DNA of 64,000 nt, taken from Metallyticus violacea (Eukaryota > Arthropoda > Insecta > Mantodea > Metallyticidae). This document shows positions 34,505-45,659 of this stretch, one piece after another. A program made the translations under genes and the position numbers. The notes beneath the pieces are model-generated. The model did not search any database, was not told the origin of the DNA, and was given only the letters and a program-made list of their open reading frames with translations. The DNA lies in contig CM060831.1 in NCBI GenBank assembly GCA_030762175.1, forward strand, positions 78,808,501 to 78,872,500. Reading direction: 5' to 3'. Each line of letters opens with the position of its first letter. The first letter of the stretch is position 1.

Positions 34505-36165
34505 AATATGGTCTACTATGGTCTAAAATAATATCAATTTTTAAGAAGGGAAAGACTGACCAAGTTAACAATTATAGACCTATAGCTCTCACTTCAGTTT
34601 TTTCAAAGATACTTGAAAAAATAATGTGTAGACAACTAATTAAATTCCTGAATAAATTTAGTATTATCACCAAATGCCAATTTGGCTTTCAAACAAACAA
34701 GTCCACTAACATGGCAGTAATAAACTTCACACACAGTATATTGAGACGCTAGATAAAAGCGAAATCGGGGTGGGAGTGTTTCTTGATTTATCTAAAGCAT
34801 TTGACATGGTGGACCACAAGTTGCTGTTCAGCAAACTATGGAACTGTGGAGTACGGCGTATTCCATACAACTGGTTTAAAACCTAACTGGAAGATAGAGA
34901 ACAAGTATTTGAGATTGAATTTAATGATACCAGAAATAAAAAAATTCTAAAAACTCACTCAAGCAAAAGAAATGTAACATCAGGAGTGCTGCAGAGATCA
35001 ATCTTAAGCCCTCTCCTATTTTTACTGTACATAAATAACTTACTGCAGTGCCTAAAAGATATTTCTGAAGTAAAACTAACACTTTTTACAGACAATACAA
35101 GCATATTCATAAGCGGAAAAGAAAGTGCTGACCTGGATGCAAAAATAATAGCAGTAATAAAAGCCATGTTAACTAACAAACTTCTGATAAATGAAGCAAA
35201 AACTGTAGCAATTAATTTCCACAACAGCATAACTACTCCAGAAATCGTGTTTGGGTCTAAAACTATAAAGTATGAGACAGAAACAAAATTTTTGGGGTTA
35301 TGGATTGACTCAAATCTCTCATGGAACAACCATGTTGAAAAATTAACTACAAAACTAAGTAAAGCTTGCTACGTTCTCAACCTAATGAGGACGACAGTAA
35401 CGTTATATGTACTCAAAAACTGCTATTTTGCCTACTTCCACTCACTTATTTTATGTGGAGTAACATTATGGGAAAACTCTGTAAATAGCCATCTCATCTT
35501 TAAGCTTCAAAAGCGAGTGATAAGAACCATGATTGGCATCCCGAAAAAAGAAAGCTGTAGAAAACATTTTTAGAATCTAAAAATATTAGCAGCCCCCTGT
35601 GTCTATATAAAAGAAATTCTGAACTATGTCCAGATTAATCGTGATCATTTTATAATCAATGCCGAGATTCATTCATAAAATACTCGACACAAAACTAAAT
35701 TCCACCAACATATGCATAGCACGAAATTATACAAATACAATTGTTTAAAATTGTACAATTGTTACCACCTTATCTAAGGAACATAGCAACAAATAAAACA
35801 TTTAAAACTGAAATTAATAAAATCCTACTTATAAAACAGTTCTATACAACTGTAATGACATGACTAGATGACCTTAGAAAATGTAAGTGCCAACTGCATA
35901 ATTGAATATTATTTAATGTATATACTACTGCGGTGGAGATACTGTGCTGCTATGTTTTCTGCACACAGGAGCCAAGATGCCAAAATGGAGATGATCTTCA
36001 TTCAAAAATACGGTCGCCACTCTGCACTAATCAGAATGTGCCAATATATTGTATTTTTATTGTATTATCATATCTATGATCATATTTTATACATGTACAT
36101 AATCCTACTATATTAACAAAGCCAAAATTTGTACAAATTCTTATGGTGAATAAATCTGAATCTAC
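34505..36165 (+). mobile_element. Jockey/CR1-like LINE, RT and 3' end
   Basis: The plus strand translates, with a few breaks, as NNYRPIALTSVFSKILEK, CQFGFQTNKST, VFLDLSKAFDMVDHKLLFSK (motif A) and GVLQRSILSPLLFLLYINNLL. The catalytic motif C lies in the 34986-35573 frame as LFTDNTSIF, where the usual F-A-D-D is changed to F-T-D-N, so the polymerase would be dead. FLGLWIDSNLSWNNHVEKL and the C-terminal Cys/Arg region follow. The 3' end is gtgaataaatctgaatct near 36147-36164. The 5' half with the endonuclease is missing. It is antisense to ERLEC1 within an intron. Confidence 0.85.
34986..35573 (+). pseudogene. LINE reverse transcriptase fragment, catalytic Asp lost
   Basis: This is the longest open frame of the LINE above (195 codons), covering RT motifs B to thumb. 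It begins after SGVLQ, where the family usually has VPQGSILGP (here LQRSILSP). The motif C box reads FTDN rather than FADD, so one of the two metal-binding aspartates is gone. Downstream, KTVAINFH, KFLGLWIDSNLSW and the basic LQKRVIRTMIGIPKKESC follow family order. A stop codon after KHF cuts off the C terminus, which continues in other frames to about 35870. The frame is a decayed remnant; a host function is not suggested by anything visible. Confidence 0.8.
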
Positions 36166-36196
36166 AAAGCAGTGGTATTATTCCTATAAAAATTTA

Positions 36197-36783
36197 TTAA
36201 ATATGTTCACATTAACTCCATTTACTTACACAACATTAGGACATGTTTCAAGGGCAATCACTCCTTTCATCAGCTGTTGACCAACTACTCCATTTGGTGA
36301 CTGGATCCCAAGGTGCTTCTGTGATGGTCTCTTATGGTTTCAGTAGAAACTTGCTGATTTTATATGGGTGGAATATCAAAATTCATAAAGTTTTTCCTAT
36401 TTTTTATGATGAAAACTTTTTTCCAAGTATATAACTCTACTGAGTTATGAAGTTCTTTCAGCAGCTTAGCCTCTGGTTTAATTTCATGATTTTTGGTTCC
36501 AAAAGTGAGCTGCCACTGCTGATTTATCAATGTGTTTAAAACGAATATTCCTAAAGTGTTCTTTTCTAAATTTCTAATCTCTAAATTTCTATAGTTTTTC
36601 CAATGTATCTTTGGTTACAATTGTACTTTGATTTTGTAAATTCATTATTTCTGTTCTGTAAATGCGGTGTTGTTTACTGTGGAACTTAGTAAAATTTTTA
36701 TACTAATATTTGTTCTTTGGGGCTAATGTCCCCCTTAACATGTCCTAATGTTGTATAAGTGCAGTTAGTATGAACATATTTAA
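36197..36783 (-). mobile_element. Penelope-like element, family B-related, 3' fragment with inverted ends
   Basis: The minus strand encodes a broken C-terminal Penelope region (FRKEHFRNIRFKHIDKSAV, then AAHFWNQKS). Inverted termini, aaatatgttcacattaactc with aggacatg at the left and catgtcctaatg with agtatgaacatattt at the right, enclose it. A well-formed hammerhead lies at the left end. Confidence 0.75.
36239..36273 (-). ncRNA. Hammerhead ribozyme motif (CATG type)
   Basis: CTGATGA runs directly into stem II AAGG with CCTT around a 9-nt loop, then GAAA, palindromic CATG, and TC. Unlike the family-B and -C motifs it has no extra T between the core and stem II. It lies in the sense orientation within an ERLEC1 intron. 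Confidence 0.75.
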
Positions 36784-37267
36784 TACATTCTTATTAAAAC
36801 CATACTACTTATCATACATTCAAGTGTATGTACCATGTATTATTTCATTTAATATTAGTGACTCCTATTAGCAAAGAGGAAAATATTCCAAAATGTAAAA
36901 TTTCTATAATGAAAATGTTTAATATAGCAATGTAGAACTATCATATACTTATTATTTATCTACTGTATATCAAAATAATAAATGCTATTTTGACTACTAG
37001 TGCATTAAGAATATAAAATACTATAATCAATAAATTTTCATCTCTTCTCATTTATGAAAACCATAAATTAATAACTTAAAACACAGCAAATAAAAGCAAC
37101 TCTAAGTAATCGTATCAGAATAACAATAATAGCAGTATGTGGTTACATCAGAAAAATGTGCTCATCAAACAAAGCAAAATATAAATATATTTAAAAATAC
37201 ATTTAAAATTGAAGATTGAAGACAGTCTATTGCTATTATGAAGGTTAACAAAAAGTTAGAGCAAGAA

Positions 37268-37550
37268 TCTTATTTTGATCTACAGTAAAACACTAAAAAC
37301 CATGTCATCACATTAACACTCTCTTGAAGTTTCACAAACACACTTATTAAAAGTAATTTTTGGACATGTTTCCTGAGGCAAATTGCTCACATTGTGGACA
37401 ACATGTCCCAAAATTACTTTTAATAAGTGTGTTTGTGCAACTTCAAGAGAGTGTTATTGTGATGACATGGTTTTTAGTGTTTTACTTTAGATCAAAATAA
37501 GATTCATGATAGTTTCACTGTGTGGATTCTGACCTTCCTTAAACATTTGT
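37268..37550. mobile_element. Solo Penelope palindrome, family A (283 bp)
   Basis: Arms of about 105-110 bp (37268-37373 and 37403-37513) are nearly perfect inverted complements around a roughly 30-bp centre, followed by the family tail agtttcactgtgtggattc. The repeat gcaagaa (37261-37267 and 37551-37557) may be a target duplication; extending it to 9 bp needs one mismatch. Confidence 0.8.
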
Positions 37551-37619
37551 GCAAGAAGTTACATCAATGTAACTTTATGAATTAAATTGAGGACCTTACT
37601 AAAAATGATGTGTATGTTT

Positions 37620-38985
37620 TTTCAGATAAATCTGCAATAGCAGATTTCACCTACTTATCTGGTTGGAGAAATTTTCTCTTGTATGATCTTTGATGTTAAC
37701 AGCTTGCATTGCATGACAACAAACTCTCTTAACAAAATGACATACAACGATATTTCATTTCATCAATTTTTTGTTAATGAGGAAATCCTCAATAAAGAAG
37801 TTCATCAGAGACTTAAGTTTGCATATGGAAATGTGTATATGGATGCTAGTATTATCAGAAGATTGCTTGAACCATTTTAAATATGGCAGCCCAAGATTAG
37901 CAACAGCCTCGACTGAACACAACCCAAAGTGCTATAAAAAGACAAGAATGAGATTAAGGAATATTGATAAAGACATAGTTCAGTGTAAAATCATCACCTC
38001 ACAACATCTTATAAGATATTGAAATGAGAGAATTTTTTGTTCAATATGGTGACAAGCAATGAAACTTGGTTTCACTGTTATGAGCTGAAGTGAAACAGCA
38101 GAGCATGGAATGATACTATCTTCTGAAAAGCAGAGGCATAAATTTTGGCTGATTTAACCTGGGAAAATAATAAATGCTGCTCATTATGTCCAGACAGTGC
38201 ATAAATTTTGTTGTAATGTTTTTGAAAAACCACTTAATAATAAATTAAACTCCTTTCAAAAGTATCAAAGTGAAAATATTAAAAATTCATATGATCTGGT
38301 AGAAAAATTAGAACACTTCACAATTTCAACAGAAGAGCTAATGGTATTTTTTGATGTCAAAGCCTTATTTCCCAGCATTCCCAGTAAAAAAACTTACAGA
38401 TCTCTTAAGAAAATTCCTAAAATCTACATTTACAAACAAAAGAAACAGAAGATTTAATAAAATAAACCTGTGCATAAGCAAAAATTTTTTGTATTCAATC
38501 AAAACATTTACCAATAGGTATCAGGATTGGTTATGGGAAACCCATTTTCTCCATTTCTGGCAAACTTATTTCAGTTTTTAAAAAAACTTTTTTGTTAATT
38601 TTTAAAATGTGGTACGGATATATAGATGATATATTTGCAATAATACCAAAGATTATTGATATTCATCAGATGCTCTAAAATTCCTCAATTTACAAGAGAA
38701 AACTATAAAATTTACCATAGAAAATGTTGAATTCCCATTTTTTTAGATTTAAAAATCATTAGAAATTTAAACAAACTTATCTTTGGTATTTATAGAAAAA
38801 AAGGCTACATAAAAACCAATAGCTATAACTCAATTCCACATAAATATGCCATTTTTAATAGTTTTATACAGACTAGTTAATTTCCCCACTTACAAAACCA
38901 AATACATAAATAATTACAATATACATATATAGGCCGAGGATGAAGACAAAGGACATTTTAAACAAGTAAGTGGAACCATATGAGT
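37620..38985 (+). mobile_element. Penelope-like element, RT region
   Basis: The plus strand carries broken RT blocks: VEKLEHFTISTEELMVFFDVKALFPSIP (motif A region, 38270-38400), GLVMGNPFSPFLANLF (near 38530-38570) and the catalytic WYGYIDDIFAI (near 38610-38640). Then comes LNLQEKTIKFTIE. The GIY-YIG domain is missing; instead a decayed hammerhead-like sequence (gaggatgaagacaaagg, then aaacaagtaag) follows near 38935-38970. This and the 45.7-47.8 kb copy are the two places where the YxDD box is clearly visible. Confidence 0.8.
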
Positions 38986-39929
38986 GTTTAAGTCGGCATA
39001 ACCCAAATGTTTTAATCAGGCTATTTACAGTGTTGGATTTTTTACACACGCACGCACGCACGCACACACACACACACACAGATGATCATTGATTAAGCTG
39101 TTTTCATCTTTTGAAATTTCAATTAGTATAACTATATACTAACAAAAAATGTGTTTTCTTTTAGTTATAAATATCATGCTTGAAATTCATTTTGTAACTT
39201 TTTATGATGCAAAAATTCTAAAATGCCAATACATTTTTTTTTAAAAAGTATCCTCTTGAATTTTGCTTAAATTTTGCAGAAGTGTTGCAAATAAGTATAT
39301 TTTTCTTATATAAAAATAATTTTGGGCTGTCAAAAAATATCAGGGATGTTACACTGAAAAGTGTCAGTCATATTTAAACCTACTTCTGAAGAACTTTTTC
39401 ACAAGCTGCCAATTCTAATGGTGGCTCCTGAAATCTTCCAGCACTTATAGTTATACTAATAAATTTTGATTAACTTGCAGTTTTAGTATCATATTAACAA
39501 AAATGGAGGCAACAGAATATTAAATTTGTCTAGCCAATTAATTATAAAAGAAAAGAAATTGGCTGTTTTACTAGTTTTGAAAAACTGGCAGCTAACAGAA
39601 AAAGGCTAGTTTTATTTATTTCCTATTTTTCCTTTACCTTCTTTCTCCATTATTTCCATTTGTCCACTTCCAGTTTTGACAAACTGTATAAAATACCTCG
39701 CTTTATTCAATTTCATGAAAGGACAGAATAGGTTTTCACCTACTGATATGATATTCTATCCAAACTCAAGAGATTTCCCCCTCTCCCCTCCAAAAAAAAT
39801 TAGTTATATACATATGATGCCCTTATTTGTGATAAATGGGTAATTTTACTATATTGGGATAGTAGAAGAAGAGAAAAATGGCTTAGATTTGTTCAGTTTC
39901 CTTCCACTGAATGACGATGATAAAATTAC

Positions 39930-40440
39930 ACAAAATAATCTTATCAATCTATACCAATGTTTTAAGGCTCTCTCCATAACCAATTCTTTTCTTGATATTC
40001 ATCCTAATTCAATTTGAGCCATTCCATTAACCACTGTTAAGGACAACCCAAGAACTTCCTTACAAAACATCCTATGTACTTGGTCTACAACTTCCCACTC
40101 ATTTTCAAGTCCTTATACTTCAATACCATATAACATTCAAACCTGGACGACTGAGTTGTATGCTCTTTCCAGCCATTTCATATCCATATTTGGCATATTA
40201 AATGATCATCATCTTACAGCCTTCATTGCTACTTTCCCCTTTGCCAGAGCTCATTTGTTTTGTTTCTCCCATTTTCCTCCTGCATTTATTTTCATTTATA
40301 AGTACATACAATCTCTCACCACTTTATATTCATTTCTATACAAGACATTGTTTCGTTTTTCCTATCAACAAAAATAATTATCGCTTTCTTTCATTCATCA
40401 GGTATTGTAATATTTCAAAATAAGTTGCAAAGAATAAAAG
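39930..40440 (-). mobile_element. Fourth copy of the L1-type LINE, fragment
   Basis: The minus-strand translation near 39970-40150 resembles the thumb region (RMFCKEVLGLSLTVVNGMAQIELG), followed by poorly preserved sequence. Confidence 0.6.
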
Positions 40441-41935
40441 TTTTATTTAGTAATTTCTCACAGAAGATAAAGCATTATATATTAAACGGGCATTACTAGG
40501 CATAGGCCTATGTGAAGATATTATTTAAATTTTGAATAATATATTTCATTCATGCATTCCAAAAGTAAACTATTTACAGCATTCTTAGAGATTTTGTTTC
40601 TTTCAACAATAACTTCTCAAATTTTAAATTTATTTCTTTCTGATGAAGCAATGTTAATCCCCACTCCGCTTCTCCAATATGTGTTGAATTCTTTCCATCC
40701 CCAACTTGCAAAAACTATCAATTGCATACACAACAATAATTGCTATGTCTGGAACAGGTATAATAACGTTATTTTTATAACATTTTTAACATAAATTTTA
40801 TAAAATGGGGACATTAAATTAATCTCTGAATTAAATGTAATATATACATTATAATTATATATGATTATGTTCTTTTTATTGGTTCTTTAATATGTATACA
40901 CAAGAATTACTATGACAGTGCACAAATGGTATGTAAAGAAATTATGAGCCTCAGAAAATCAAGTGGCATGATAGATAATGGTGAATAAGTGCACTCTGAG
41001 AATTATGAAAACAAGAGTTTATATACATCTAAATATTTAAGTGGCACTTAAAAGTGAAAGTAAGTCATGAAAGATATGAATTGGTCAGTAAGTTTAAAAA
41101 CATAATGTGTTTTAAAAGTATGACTGAGTTCATTCCAAATGCTAGCGGGCGCAGATCTGACAGTGAATGTGTTCAGTTGATAATGTTAAGTTGCAATATA
41201 ATACATGAATCTGAGAATGTTTCTGCACAAAATGTTGTGACAGCCCATACTGTAGATGTGATACAATGAATTATATGTATCACATGTATCACAGCAGTTG
41301 CTTTACTGAAGAATTAAGTGATGATTTAAAGATTAAAATTGTTAATTTAGAGCCATCAAACTGGAAGGTCCTTTTCGGAAGGACCCGTTAACAAACAGAT
41401 ATTTCAGCTCTTATTATAAAATTAAAACAAAAAACTGGACAAGCAATACATGGTTTTGGCTACACCACTCACTAATTCTAAATACAGTGTATTGTCATGT
41501 TTGTTTGCTCTTTGCCAACCGAAGCAACAAGAATTTTGCAGATGCATGGTATAATGATACAATTAAATATTGGCAGGCAATAGGAAAAATGATAGAAAAG
41601 CATGAAATATCAGCCATTCATCTTACATCATGTTTAACATAGGAGAGGAGGAAGAAAAGTAAATCAATTGTGTTACAATTTTCAAAAAAGAAAACATTAA
41701 CGTAATTGATATAACGTCACAGATATTGAACATAATATCTACATTGACTCATCTCATGGTAATATACCTTTTTGTGGTCATGATGACAGAAGTCTCAAAA
41801 CGAAGAGGATTTTTTTAAGTCCCATTAAATTACTTGCCATATAAAAGCCCATGATGACATTGAGAAAGTAGAACCAAATATTTAAGCCCCAGAATACAAA
41901 ATGAACTATTTTCACTTTTGTCACTTAGTATTAAA

Positions 41936-42238
41936 TGTCGGTCCTGGTAGTGTAGTGGTAACCAACGTTACTTGCCTTCTAAACCTAAGATTGCTGGTTC
42001 AATGCTGGCCAGGGTCAATGGATTTTTTGGGTGTAAAAATCCTAAGTATGGCTTCCTTCAGAAAGGAAGTAAAGCTGTGGGTCCCATGTTATACATTTGC
42101 GACATGATGAAGAACCTCAAGCCTGAAAAAAGAGGACTCTGAGCAAAATTTATCGGCTGTTTCACACCCTGAATTGAATGGGAACCTGATAACCCAAAAT
42201 GTTAAAGAGCATTAAAAAAAAAAAAAAAAAAAAAAAAA
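41936..42238 (+). mobile_element. tRNA-derived SINE, family S1, copy 2
   Basis: Head ggtcctggtagtgtagtggt with B box ggttcaatgctgg, the family body, and a long A run at 42213-42238. No clear target duplication was found. Confidence 0.88.
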
Positions 42239-42482
42239 CTATTGCAAAATACATTAAACAAGTTACATTTTTTTCCATCTTGATAGATACAGTAAAACCA
42301 AAAAAATCGGTAAATATTTGGAAATCTTTAATTCGGTTCTATAAAATGTGAGCAAACTGGAAATTTGTTCATAAAGGAAATAATTACGATACTGGAAAAC
42401 AACAAATTGGATCTTAAGAAGTGTCGCAGCCAAGGGTATGGTGCAGCAGATAATATGACTGGTCTGCAAGCATGAATCAAAG

Positions 42483-42768
42483 TTTTTTTTTTTATAGTGT
42501 TTAACACCCATTTTACTATTGAGGCAATTACAGACAGTGGACACTGGTGATACATGAGATGAAATGATAAATTGGGAAAAAATTTTTTTAAAGGAAGGAA
42601 GCGTTCCAGGCCTAAGTTCCGGCTACCTCTCCCCGGCATTTGCCATTTGAGGACTGAGGAAAACCTGGAAAAAAAAACCTCAGTTAGGGTGATGGTCCTG
42701 GTTGGATTGGAACCCCAGGCCTCCTGCTCACGAGTCTGCGCCATAATGACCTCGCCCACCCATGGCGC
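42483..42768 (-). mobile_element. tRNA-derived SINE, family S2, copy 3
   Basis: Same family as 28428 (tRNA-like head at the right, T run at the left). It is flanked by tgaatcaaag (42473-42482 and 42769-42778). Confidence 0.92.
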
Positions 42769-43280
42769 TGAATCAAAGGTAGAATGGCAACAGCTGATTA
42801 TGTATGCTGTGTGGGTCGTCATAATTTAAATGCAGTTCTGAATTAATCCGTTAGTGACCTTTCAGAATTAAGGAACTTTTATACAACTGTAGCAAAAGTT
42901 TACCACAATGGCAGAAATTAAATATGACTTGGATAATGGGACCATCATTTTACTAATAACTAAACTTCAGCAGAGTAAGGATGTTTTTTTTTTATATTTC
43001 AGAACAATCTCTTTCACTTGCAAGAACTCTGTTAATCTTTATTCTTCAAGGCCCAAACTTCAATATTTGCTACTATGTGAATGAGCATGACATTTCAGCA
43101 TAATCTTTCATATTCCTGTTGCTTTACACATCTCTAACATATCAAACAAGTAGTATTTTTATTAATTTTTAGGGTTTGGTTCCTGTCCTTTCTGCAAATT
43201 GTGTGTACTAATAAACAAGAGCTTCACATACAGGAGTGTAAGTTATGTTAAAATAAATACCTTCAATAGTGTTTACTTAC

Positions 43281-43451
43281 CCCATTGAGACAATTTTTGC
43301 CAGAGAGAAAACTTGTGACTGGTGATGTATCTGCAGTAACCGACTGCTCTGCTGATTCTTGATGATCATTGGGTGGACTTAGTCCAACATTCTCTTCTAC
43401 GGCTGTAACTTCAACTGGATGTATTTCAACCCGAAGCCTTGTCTCACTGTC
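43281..43451 (-). CDS. ERLEC1: ERLEC1, exon joining linker to second MRH domain
   Basis: A 171-bp exon, phase 0 at both ends, with acceptor ttatttag and donor gtaagt. The 57 residues start DSETRLRVEIHPVEV, pass through an acidic and Ser-rich stretch (VEENVGLSPPNDHQES), and end SFLSGKNCLNG. The last part corresponds to the vertebrate motif in which F-L-S-G is followed by a Cys and Gly-Gly just before the Trp-Trp of the second MRH domain. That Cys is the first of the domain's six. The remainder is the poorly conserved linker between the two MRH domains, which fits its low complexity. Joined to the 34-kb exon the reading frame gives N-G-G-S-G-W-W without a break. Confidence 0.87.
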
Positions 43452-45056
43452 CTAAATAACATATTACACTCACCTTAGAAAGCAAAAAAACCTCAAAACA
43501 TAAACAGCATCATAATGAATAATGGCACAGTATAAGAAATTACTAGGAGGGGGGAAATCACTTGCACCTATATGCCAAAACAGCAAAATTTTTTTTGATT
43601 TTCTCCATAAAAATAGATACAGTGGTAATAATAAAAATAATATGTAAATAAATTACATGGTGAAATAACACAAAACATGCACCATAACTGAATTGATACT
43701 TGTTTTACATTACAGAAACATGGTGGTAAGTTTTTATAAGTGTGTTAAGAAACTAAAAATGAAACAGTAAACAAAACACGTAAATACTTTGGTTACTACA
43801 TATGGAAAAATTTATGTGAGATGTATTGCTGCTACATAACTGTTAATTTTTCCTCTTCATTAATGTCAATTATGTAGAAACTGATATTTCATGAAATAAA
43901 GAAGTTAGCAAAAAAATTAAATTTTTTCAGGGAGGAAAATAACCTGGTCAGCAAATGCATACACAAACAGACCCACAAACATAACCCAAATGACCCTAAT
44001 TTTAAGTTGAAAGGGAATGTATACTAATGTTCTGTATAATGATCTTTAAGCATTATTGTGGCCATAGTTCACATTAGAATAGCATTTCTACAAATAATTC
44101 ATAATGAATTACAATTTTAACACAATTTAACACTATGCAACAGTTACAGAATTTTATTCATACGTCAAAATAATCTACCAAAATTGTTCACAAGCAAATT
44201 TTACATCTCCATTTATCTGCTATATTTATCTTCCAAACTTTGCAAATTATCAGATTGAAAGCTTATTTATTGAAAACCCTGAAACTAATGCCATTTGACA
44301 ATAAGCATAGCTGATGGTGAGTATAAAAACTGTCTATAATGTGTATTAATGATAAGTAGATTTTCAGCAGCATTGACAGTATGTTGGTCTTTACAAAACT
44401 GCTATATCAATTTATTTATTTATTAATTTTTGCAAGATTGAAAATTTAACTAATTTTATTCAAATAATTATATTTTGTAAACTGTAAAAGAATTACCCTA
44501 ACATTTTGGGTCTTGAGATAACTTATGTAACAGCATATTAACATACAGCCTGCACATGACAGAGTGCAGATATAAATGGCACCTCCATTATAAGCACATT
44601 AACACCAAAATGTTAAGGTACTAAGAAGCTACTGTAAAATCACTAACCCCAGATTGATTGTGTATACTATCACAGTTTCAGAAACACATAATTAGTAGTC
44701 AATATTCTCTACTTCTATCAGTTTTAAGTGCCAAAGCAATACATCATGCACGTCTACAAACTGTCAATTGTATTTGTGGCACTATATTCACAGTATGCAG
44801 ATTTGCATGTTAGTATTGCACAATTTAAATCTTGTAAAATTAAGCACGAGTTGTCACTTCAAATATAACTTGCTGAACTGAAATTCACAAAATCATTTTC
44901 CATGGAATACAGTCAATTGTGTTACCTAGGTGTTGTAAACTAAAACCTACTGCAAAGTCTAAGCCATGCAAGATATCACATCAATTGCTCATCCAGACAC
45001 AGCTGTGAAGGAGAATCAAAATATTCACCTTTTTCCCTTGGCTTTTATATGTCCGC

Positions 45057-45607
45057 TAGATATCCTTCCAAATTTTTGTTTCTACTTTTTCTTGGATGTT
45101 CCAAGAGAATTTTTACAATTGGATATGACCCTTAGTAAGACAATGAAAATTGCTGCATTCTACATATCAGCATCTGGTGACATCACTTCATTTCAAACAC
45201 TACTATTTTCATCATTCAAAGCCAAGTGTCAAAACCTAGTCTATAACAACCTCTATTTTCTTTATTATTTGGAAAAAAAAAAACTCTCTTCTCTTGTAGG
45301 TTAATCTAGTAATGTGCTAAAGAAATTCACCAACAATGGACACAATTACTGTCTGGTGCATTGCATAAGAGCACCTTACTATACAAATGAATGACAAATG
45401 CTGTAAATGCACTTGCATGAATGCAACCAAAACAGTAATATCTTCTACCCTCCCCATTCCTGCCCCTCCTGCCCACAATTTTGCATCATTGCAGCTAAAA
45501 TATTGCAAGCATTCTTAACACAATCCAAATAGTTCCATTCTATTCTTTGGAACAATTACTGTAACCCTTCTATGTCTTAATGCATAACAATTTAGTTAAG
45601 TTTGAGT
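45057..45607 (+). repeat. Source copy of a 551-bp duplicated segment
   Basis: It appears identical to 51185-51735 (offset 6128), including an A11 run. It has no transposon features: no terminal repeats, tail or coding motif. Confidence 0.95.
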
Positions 45608-45659
45608 ATTATTAACTGTACTATTTTGCTGCTCAACCCAACATATAAAATCATATAAT

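Larger units (their letters stand above)
40980..42930 (+). pseudogene. hAT transposase relic interrupted by two SINEs
   Basis: Blocks of a ZMYM1-like hAT protein run in order on the plus strand. They are a TTF-type zinc-finger-like segment (SCLFALCQPKQQEFCRC, near 41500-41550), then IEIISTLTHLMVNIPFCGHDD (41700-41790), then APEYKMNYFHF up to about 41935. SINE S1 intervenes. The core then resumes with CRSQGYGAADNMTGLQA (42425-42475), SINE S2 intervenes, and the chain resumes with MATADYVCCVGRHNLNAVLN and SDLSELRNFYTTVAKVY (42780-42900). Lifting the two SINEs out restores domain order, so both inserted after the transposon. Stops and frameshifts show it is dead. Confidence 0.78.
34318..43280 (-). 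other. ERLEC1: ERLEC1 intron, 9.0 kb
   Basis: GT-AG intron (gtaagt at 43280-43275, cag at 34320-34318). Apart from elements listed separately, 34330-34500, 36790-37260, 38990-39930 and 40445-40975 show nothing recognisable beyond a CA/CG microsatellite near 39054-39080. Confidence 0.85.

Noticed and set aside
44966..45304. Frame repeated at 51169-51432 with an identical C-terminal part, suggesting a conserved gene
   Set aside because: The identity comes from a recent DNA duplication that also covers flanking non-coding DNA; the peptide has no recognisable domain.
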